This document shows positions 56,309 through 64,000 of a stretch of 64,000 bases of DNA, one piece after another (position 1 is the stretch's first letter; each line of letters starts with the position of its first letter). The translations under genes were made by a program, and so were the position numbers. Source of the DNA: Melampsora larici-populina 98AG31 (lineage: Eukaryota > Basidiomycota > Pucciniomycetes > Pucciniales > Melampsoraceae); the NCBI RefSeq assembly GCF_000204055.1, contig NW_006768775.1, positions 950,075 to 1,014,074 of the forward strand, given 5' to 3'. Under the pieces are notes generated by a model, which had not been told where the DNA came from, searched no databases, and saw only the letters and a list, made by a program, of their open reading frames with translations.

Positions 56309-57149
56309 TTACGCGTCTTGTGAAGCAGCGTCGTAAGTAGGAGGTGCAGGGTCTTGGTCACCCGCTTCGCGACCTGCTTCACCATCTTCTTCATCAGCCT
56401 CTTCGTCGGAATCGAGGCATTCGGAGGTGGTTGTTTCGTTGTCGTGTGTTGCAAGTACTACAGTCGAGCGGAAGATAAAACGAGTCACGTACCAAGTAGC
56501 TGAATGTGCTACTGGTGGAGTGTGCGCTCGCGGGAGATATAGCTCGTGGTGACAAGCCCGTTCACTGTGTAAGTTAGGCAGTTCTACGTCAGTACAATCT
56601 CAAAATTTTCATTTGTAAAAGGAAGGATACTGACGCTTGCTCCCTGATGATTGCACTCAAATGACCAATATTGCTGCTGATTGAATCAAAGCTCGCTTGA
56701 TCAGCGGCTAGAACTAGTTTTGCTGTCTTTGCCATTCGAGGCAAAACGTGCGCATCGCATGTATCGACATTGGGGCGAGATAGAGTATGGGTAAAGAAGG
56801 CGATGTGACATCGATCCTCGTGGAGGTGCGCAGCCATCGCCGAGGCTTCAGCCAGAAGTAGGTCCTTATGGTGCTGAAGGTCGTAGAGCTCGCTGGTGTT
56901 TAGAGCAAAGTATTCGAGTGCATGTCGATTGACGCCAGCAGATGCACTTTGAAGGTTTCCTCTATCAAGGGCCCATACAACATTCATTCGAAAGGATCGA
57001 GCCCGCGCGGCGTTCGGATCCTCAGCAACAGTCGATGTTCCTTTGACCCGGGGTGTTTGATCAGCGGGAAGGAAATCACTGGGATGAACTAAATATATGA
57101 GGTCGAAATAGGTGGGTTTATCGCCTGCAATATCGCGGACATTTGACAT
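56309..57149 (-). CDS. Unrecognised two-exon protein
   Basis: Exon 1 runs from the ATG at 57149 to about 56632-56635. It encodes MSNVRDIAGDKPTYFDLIYL, VKGTSTVAEDPNAARARSF, MNVVWALDRGNLQSASAGVN, MAAHLHEDRCHIAFFTHTLS and ends IREQAS. Exon 2 begins after TGACGTAG at 56583. Two readings are possible. A phase-0 join gives NCLTYTVNGLVTTSYISRER and stops soon after. The other frame stays open to TAA at 56309 with an acidic tail (CLDSDEEADEEDGEAG, ending TYDAASQDA) but needs a splice I could not place. No domain is recognised and no signal peptide is seen. It lies between the two coiled-coil genes and may belong with them. Confidence 0.5.
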
Positions 57150-57977
57150 GATTGAGACAGACAAGATGAAGATTGGTGCAATCTGAAAGTACAGCTTAGA
57201 ATATTTGAAATTCTGATGATATGTTTGAGTCCTGAGAGGGATATTGATGGTAGTCGAGTAACTTAGCTATTCAAATAGATGTGACCACTAATTGATTGGC
57301 TTTGACCACCTTTGATCAAAGGGAAGTAGGTTCTTGTGTATTCTATTGACGTGGCACACGTTGTTGTCCGCGATACTGGAGGACCCCAATTTGATAAGTA
57401 TGAGTTATATGAGCAAGTGAGCCCATTCGAGAGATGTGACCATTAATTAAACGGCTTTGATGACCTTCAGGCTTTTATCGAAATCATCCTGAATGTAAAT
57501 TCTTGTGTCTTCTGTTGACGTAACCGAGTCTTGAGACGATCTACCTCCGGTGGGATCGACACAACTACTTGGATCACAATGGGATATACAAACTGCATCA
57601 TCCACATACCAATTAAGCCTTTCAAGTTCTCAACCTCACGTTTATTCAATAGAGATGGTAGAGCATAGTAAACCCACTTGCTTATGATGGGTGTTGAGGT
57701 TCAAAGGGTTCAACGATGGAATCAATTATGAGACAAGATGGATAATCATCCAATACAATTCCCGAACTCCGAAGAGGCTACGTCCAAGCTGATGAAAGAT
57801 GATCAATTGCTATATCACAAGAGCCATGGTACGGTGGAATTGTGCTTGACATCTGACAGAAGCAAATTTAATTCTCAAAACAACTGAACTATTTGTTGTA
57901 AAAATAACATGAAGTGTGGATACAATGTAATTCTGTACATTCCGATGATGAGACAAGAGGATACAATTTGGTTGGTG
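57150..57977. other. No gene; diverged direct repeat
   Basis: A ~90 bp segment with GATGTGACCA, TTAATT- or CTAATTG-like words, GGCTTTGA, and a TTCTTGTGT-TTCT-TTGACGT ending occurs at about 57270-57357 and again at about 57432-57526. Otherwise nothing is recognised. Confidence 0.5.
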
Positions 57978-58953
57978 TTATAGGTTTGAAGTTTCATCCT
58001 CTTCCTCGTCTGACTGCATCAATCGCTCGAGTATCTCTCCATGAGTGATGATCTCGTCATGATCAATGGCTACTTCCTGGCACAAATTGCCAACTTGAGT
58101 TTCTAGATGAGCTACTTTTGAATCAAGTGTCCCCGTAGACCGTACGTTTTTCTCTAGGCGCCCATTAGATTCTTCAATCAATTGAATCTTGTTTTCTAAT
58201 ATATATGAGATGGCATCAGCTGAGGCAAACCTTCAGCCAAACACAAGACTATGCATACCTTGATCTTCAAATTTCATCTTGTATTCAAGTATGTCAGCAC
58301 TTAAGTGGCCGACTTCCTGCAGAACCTGACTCAGGGATTTTTCAAGCTGGCAAACTGAATAGAAAGAATTAATGTGTGAATAGAAGGAAAAGGAATAGGA
58401 CATGCAAAAGCTTACTACGCTCTTCGCGTCCCCTTTCCTTGATAAACACATCAACACCATATCTTTTCTTGCCAATTGCAGTGGTGAAAGAAGTTGGGGG
58501 AATATCCTTGCCGACCACTAGAGACGTTATCCAAACATGATCAGCTCACTCCACAACAAGAGGCAATGAAACAACAAACCGAGATTTCCGATGTCCATAC
58601 ATTCAGTATTGGAGAATTCAATGAGATCCATCTGTGCGTTGTTCTCAGTTTTTTCTGGTTTCTTGTGGGAGGGCCGGCGTTGACCATTGCTTGAAATGTC
58701 GTTTGGGATGATCACATTGTTGTTTCGAGGATTTGACTCACTGACAGATATTCCAGAAGGCAAGGGGAGGGATTCTCGGAGTTCGTTCAAAGGTTTCATC
58801 CTCATCAATGGTGAGTGGTGTTGCAGCAACGGGTAAAGTGGCCGGGTGGGCACTCTGCTGGATCACATTTCCAAATGAGCTCGTAGATTTTGTATTGACA
58901 GGCTGTGAGGAGTGCGTATGTGAGGGTTGGGTACTCAGTTGAGGACTCAAGGC
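57978..58953 (-). CDS. Coiled-coil protein, 5' end lost at a Ty3 LTR
   Basis: Exons 58742-58953 (start unclear), 58580-58689, 58416-58517, 58259-58354 and 57978-58195 are all in phase with GT-AG introns of 52-100 nt. The N-terminal part is Ser/Pro-rich and disordered (QLSTQPSHTHSSQPVNTKST), then VVGKDIPPTSFTTAIGKKRY, then coiled coil (CQLEKSLSQVLQEVGHLSAD, LEKNVRSTGTLDSKVAHLET) and an acidic end DEEEDETSNL. No ATG precedes the first exon before the retrotransposon LTR, so the LTR either truncates the gene or sits in an upstream intron. Exon layout parallels 55126-55576. Function unknown; absence of transposase motifs leaves both host gene and element cargo open. Confidence 0.6.
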
Positions 58954-58961
58954 TCACTAGA

Positions 58962-59915
58962 TGGCTAAGGAAGGTTTGCAATTTTAATAATTATCTTTTA
59001 GATTTCAATTATAAAGTAATTACAATTGGAAATTTAAGAAAGAAAAGAAAGGGGGGAGAGAAGACTGGTCTGTTTGGATAAATCCAGACAGACTACAGTT
59101 AAATGACTCCTGAAAAGGAGATTTTAAATATAATTATAATTAATTATAACTGAAAACTGGATCCAAGGTTTTCCTTCAAACCTCTATTGACACTATGAAG
59201 AGTGAGGTCTAGATCACTACACTGGTTGTTCTTATGGTCACCAACCTTGGGTTGTTCTTATGGTCACCAACCTAAGTACTTATATATAGGCCACTACCCT
59301 GTGAGTTGTTGAAGGTCACTAACCTAGTAAATAATCTACTTGGGGAAAGTAGAGGATCCAGAAAATAGTTGAAGGGTGTATTACTTACTTTTAGTCAGGA
59401 ACTGTTTAAAGTAGAGAAGTAAATCACTAGTCTTAATTTATAAGACCCTTGATTATGAACTTCTATATTACTTTAAAGATGTTCTTTAAAAGTGATGTGT
59501 AATAAAAGCTTGGGGATCCCTCTCTGAAGGCTGAGAGAGGAGGAGTTTATGTACTCTCCTCTCCAGACCTAACTGTAGTGATATTTGTTTATATCACTGC
59601 AGTGGTTTAGGGTTTAATTATTACTGTTATTTATGATTATTATTAATACTACATAATTACATATACCTGTTATGTAATTTATGTAGTATAAGCATTTTTA
59701 ACTCTTGACACTGAGTTATGAGGTGTTATGAGTGTTTTATTACATATTACATATGATTTTAAATGTATATGTATATGTAATTAGGTTGTATATACGGTTT
59801 ATTACAAGTTACATATGTTTTGTAGGGTTTATGTACATGTAATTAGTTGTCTAAAGGTGGTTATCTATGTTACAAGTTAGTCTTTGGGTACATACATATG
59901 TATCCAGGGCTGACA
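58962..59915 (-). mobile_element. 3' LTR of the Ty3/gypsy element
   Basis: On the minus strand the LTR starts TGTCAGCCCTGGATACAT immediately after a purine tract (GAGGGTGGGGAA) that follows the pol stop codon. The far edge is set at TGGCTAAG on the plus strand (58962) because it gives a TG...CA LTR; this edge is inferred, since the other LTR is outside the window. The LTR contains a tandem 29-30 bp repeat around GGTTGTTCTTATGGTCACCA near 59223-59272. Confidence 0.65.
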
Positions 59916-59938
59916 TTCCCCACCCTCAAAGGAGGTCA

Positions 59939-62900
59939 TTACTTCTTTTCAGAAGGTTTATGAGCTCTTTTCTGGGCTCTGAATTCTCGCAAGGTAGTTT
60001 TGTTATTGGGTACTTTATCTGCTGGTAGCCATTCATCTTCATCTGCGCTCCTATTCTTATATCTTACAAGATAGAGTGTAGTGAATTTACCATTAACTTG
60101 CGTATCTCTTTGTTTTATTATGTGTGAGAAAATCTTTTCTCCTTCAGTTTCAAACCTGATAGGGGTTTTCTTGGGTATTTCCCTGTTGGGGAATTTGCTC
60201 TTGTCAGAAGCGTGAAACTTCTTTATTAATGAGATTGGCAATACAGGATGTTTTCTCCCAAATTCCTCTGTCAATGCTACTTCTACTGCATTGCTTCCAT
60301 GGAATTTTAATATCACAAAAGGTCCAACAAATTGATCTTGAAGTTTCTTGGGTCCTTGAAGATTATTAAAGTTTGTAGTGGAGAGTAGAACTTGTTCTCC
60401 TACTACAAACTTAGGTTCTTTATGAGTCTTGTTCCATCTCTCTTGGTTATAAGTTACGGAATCTTCAATACATTGGGCTGCTCGAGCTCTTGCTTTACCA
60501 AGCATATCAAAGAAACTCAAAGAAGTTGGATGAAATTCAACATTTTTATTCTGAATCTGGTCTTTTGGTAATCTAGGACAATAACCTCTTTCTACTTCAA
60601 AAGGTTTCTTCCCTGTTGTGCTATGTATGCTGCTATTATATGCTAATTCTAGGGCTGGTAGTAATGTATGCCAGTCATGTGTATGTCCATCTTTATCTGT
60701 GTAGCAGAGTCCTTCAGTACAATATCTCCTGATGATTTCAGTTAAGGTACTAATATTCCTTTCACTGAGGCCATCAGTCTGTGGGTGGTATGTAGTGGAA
60801 AGAGCTAATGTTGTTCCAATAAGTGTATGCAGACTTTTCCAAAATTCAGAAGTAAACTTTGGATCTCTGTCACTGATGATGATTCGTGGCAGTCCTACAT
60901 CACTTATTATCCTTTCCCAGAATAGTAATGCAATGTCCATTGCTGTTGCTTCTTTGTAGCATGGTAAGAACCTTGTTCTTTTTGAAAATCTGTCTACAAT
61001 GACTAGTACACACTTGTAATTGTTAATTAATGATGGTGGAAGACCAGTAACAAAATCCATGTTAATGACTTCCCACGCATATGTTGGTTCTTCTATTCTT
61101 TGAAGTAGACCAAATCTTTTTCCTGTGGCTTTGTTTGCTTTTTGGCATCTTTCACAAGTTTTTACATATTCTTCAACATCTTGTCTCCAATTTGGCCACC
61201 ACGCTGTGCTTTTGATTCTGTCTATTGTCCTGTCTTCTGACAAGTGTCCTGACATAAATTCATCATGGCACACGTGCAATGTTTGTTGAATGTGCTCAGT
61301 AGTTATTATTACTAAAACCGCAGTATGCTTTTCCCTAAAGTATAGTAGGTCAGATTCAAGTGAAATTTTTCCTTGAGCTAATCCATCTTTCCAAGGTTGC
61401 TCAAGTGTGCTTGACAGGCTCAAATCCGTATTACGTGCAGACAATATCCTGGTAAGTTTAGCTGTGTTACTATTCTTTTCATAACTAGCTTTCACCTCAT
61501 CAAAGAATTCTTCAGATAATTCACATAAACTAATTCCCATCACAGGAATGTCCCTTTCCATCTCCTCTGGTTCCCATGCTGGGTTACTGGAATCATTTGG
61601 CAGTGCCATTCTACTAAGTCCATCCGCATTGTTATGGAATTTTCCTGGTCTATGTGTAATTGTCATAAATGGTTTATACTCTTGTATTGACATCATCCAT
61701 CTCAACATATGTCTACTTGGAGATTTGAGATTTGTCAGAGACCTTACTCCAGTACAATCTGTTATTACTTCAAAGTAACTACCATCAAGGTAGTAGTGTA
61801 TTTTTCTAAGGCCCACACTAGTGCTAAGGCTTCTAGTTGTGGCGAAGAATATCTGGTTTCAGTGTCTGTCAATTTTCTGGATATAAACACAATTGGCCCT
61901 TCCTTTGGTTTTCCGTCAATTATCTGTGTCTGATGGAGTGCTGCGCCTAAACCTTCAATTGATGCGTCTACGTAAAGTTTAAAAGGTTTCTCAAAATCAG
62001 GGTGAAACAAGATTGGTGCTGTTGTAAGTATTTGTTTTATTTTATTCACTGCATCAATTCTTTCTTTTGTCATTTCAAAAACTACGCCTTTAGCATAAAG
62101 TTTGTATAGGCTACGCGTAATGATTCCAAAGTTTGGAATGTGAGCTCTGTAGTAGCTTGTAAATCCTAAAAATGAACTCAGTTCTTGTTTATCTTTTGGA
62201 CAAGGTTTTTGTAGGACTGCTGCTACAGAGTTTTGGTCTACTGCTACCCATAGTCCTGATACACGATGGCCTAGGGCTTTACATTCTTCAAAACCAAAAT
62301 GGCATTTCTTTAAAGATATGGTCATACCCATGGCTTTGGCTCTTATCAATACTTTTTCCATTGCTTCTAGATGTTCTTTCCACGTAGTGTGAAAAACTAT
62401 GATATCATCAATATATACCTTGAGCCATCCTTCCCTTAATTCTTTTGAAAATTCTGTATCCATCATTCTTTGAAAGAAAGCTGGAGCATTTTTGATTCCA
62501 AAAGGCATCCTTATATATTCAAAAATTCCCAAATGACAAATGATTCTGAGAAATTTCCTGCTACATATTTCCACGATGTTCTGGTGGAATCCTTTCATTA
62601 TATCCATTAGAGTAATATGTTTTGCATTAAAAAGGTTAGTCAAGGATTGGTCTATTCTTGGCAAGGGATATCTATCAGGCTTGGTGTACTGGTTTAGAGC
62701 ACGAAAATCTCCGCAAAGTCTAGATTTATCATTGTGCCATGCTATCAGAACAGGTGAAGTTATATCAACTTCCTCATCACTACCCACTTTTCGTATTACA
62801 CCCATCTTAAGTAATTCTTCAATGTGTTTTTCTATTTCTTTTCTACTTCTTGGGCTAGCTGGATATGCACCTTTCCTTAGGATGGGTGGGTAAGGTTTGT

Positions 62901-64000
62901 CTATTGTGAGTTCTATTTTCACCGGATGGTTCTTAATAACTCCTAGAGGTTGTTCTCCCAAACCAAATTGATCTTTGTATTTAATGACCATTTGAATTAT
63001 ATCTTCTTTCTGACTGTGGGTAAGATTGGGTCCAAATTCCGCTTCTAATATTTTTTCTCGAAGTTGTTTAATGTCTTCACTTGTTGGAGATTTTATTGTA
63101 ATCTCCGGTTTAATTGATAAAATTTCTTTATGTTGCATTAAAGCAAATTTAATACTTTTGTTATTATTACCAATAGTAAAATACTTTTCCTTACTATGAA
63201 ATATATCAAACCCATATTGGCTTAAGTTTTCTGCACCCAATATGAAGTACTTGTTGTTTGCATTTTCCATTACTACAAATTCAGCATTTATTCTAATTGA
63301 TTGTTTAACATGTGGGAATATCACAGGTAGGCTAATTACGCCTAAAGCATGTAGTTTACTACCAACTCCGGAGAATTTCACGTGACTACTGGGCATGATT
63401 CTTTCTTGCCAGTCTGGTACAATTTCAGATAAAAAATGTTTTCCCACAATTGAGCATGATGCTCCGCTGTCCAGTAGCATTGGTACTTTACAATTGTTTA
63501 CTAATGCTCTGACCATTGCATGATGTCCTAGTGTATGTGCCATTCCATCTGCTGGTTTGGATTTCAGTAGTCTTGCATCAATTGTATTCCCCATCTGCAT
63601 GTCATCTTGCCATGAATGAGGTACATCCGCCTCAGCTTGTAATATATTGATGTCTTTCTCATTATCCTCATGAGTATCAATCATGCAGACATTCTGTTGC
63701 TGTTGATTTTGGTGATTTTCTCCTTCACTGTCTGAACTTGAGTCTCCTGAAAGTTGTCCTCCGTGAAAGTCAAATTCGTCATTCATATTATCACTTTCCT
63801 CAGTGTCTTCTTCAATCACATTTATCTTTTTATCTTTACATCCTCTCCACTGATGTTTTGGATCTTTGCTGCCACAGTTTGGGCATGCTCTAAAAGGTTT
63901 CTTGTCTGATGTACTTGGTTGAACTCTTGTACTAGAGGGGCCTTGCATTTTATCATCCTTAAAAGTGTTTCTATTCTCACTAAAAGGTCTCCGTGGTCTG
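59939..64000 (-). CDS. Ty3/gypsy chromovirus-type gag-pol, partial
   Basis: The polyprotein of an LTR retrotransposon copies element RNA to DNA and integrates it. In order on the minus strand: a zinc knuckle (CPNCGSKDPKHQWRGC), aspartic protease (LLDSGASCSIVG), reverse transcriptase (SRLCGDFRALN, YIDDIIVF), RNase H (LYVDASIEGLGAAL), integrase with an H-H-C-C finger (HVCHDEFMSGHL, CERCQ) and D-D-E core (INMDFVTGLPP, ISDRDPKFTSEF, LSERNISTLTEI), and a C-terminal chromodomain-like segment (LYLVRYKNRSADEDEWLP). The frame is open past 64000, so gag lies outside. A five-T run at 61801-61805 needs one more base to join VWALEK to IHYYLDGSYF. The copy is otherwise uninterrupted and looks young. Confidence 0.93.

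Noticed and set aside
56218..56454. Minus frame rich in Lys/Thr at 56218-56454
   Set aside because: It is a shadow of the acidic frame ending at 56309, which has far better coding character.
62172..62893. Plus-strand frames antisense to the Ty3 reverse transcriptase
   Set aside because: They mirror a strongly conserved protein on the other strand and have no recognisable product.
1..64000. CRISPR array or bacterial operon structure
   Set aside because: No regularly spaced short repeats with unique spacers; genes are spliced and eukaryotic.

Overview
The window looks like a transposon-dense intergenic region of an intron-rich basidiomycete, most likely a rust fungus (Pucciniales). This is inferred from short GT-AG introns (about 50-90 nt), AT-rich intergenic DNA, many hAT and CACTA/Tnp2 elements, and a fungal ABCG transporter and MIP channel. 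No species can be named. No tRNA, rRNA or CRISPR array was recognised.

Only two ordinary host genes reconstruct end to end. One is a 14-exon ABCG half-transporter on the minus strand (11055-14053, 635 aa). The other is a 9-exon aquaporin-like channel on the plus strand (34387-35858, 290 aa) with both NPA boxes altered. A fragment of the ribosome-assembly GTPase EFL1/RIA1 (8379-8933) is broken by a stop and a frameshift but keeps splice sites at both ends. The first 4.3 kb holds weak or partial genes, and 4.2-8.4 kb is essentially empty.

From 16.7 to 27.2 kb there is a nested stack of mobile elements that can be unpicked from target-site duplications (TSDs). A ~1.3 kb non-autonomous element (TSD TTTTTAGT) holds a hAT element (hAT-1, TSD ATTCCTAC). 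The hAT-1 transposase gene is cut by a second hAT (hAT-2, TSD CTAGTGGC) and by a solo-LTR-like element (TSD ACGT). Removing the inserts rejoins the hAT-1 reading frame at both breaks. A third hAT (hAT-3, 27925-30820, TSD CTCTCAGT) and a 392 bp GC-rich hAT-type MITE (37034-37425, TSD TAATCAAT) lie outside the stack, with three other MITE-like elements. A sister of the solo LTR (40308-42075) again sits at ACGT, inside remains of a Ty1/copia element whose RNase H end is at 42882-43271.

From 44.7 to 53.5 kb lies a CACTA/EnSpm-type module. It has a 271 aa protein of unknown function, a three-exon Tnp2 transposase (46528-50078) and, converging on it, a many-exon accessory gene (50263-53491) with tandemly repeated exons, including 33 and 42 bp microexons. 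Two related coiled-coil genes (55.1-55.6 kb plus; 58.0-58.95 kb minus) and an unrecognised gene (56.3-57.1 kb) follow. The right end is the pol region and one LTR of a chromodomain Ty3/gypsy retrotransposon on the minus strand, which runs off the window.
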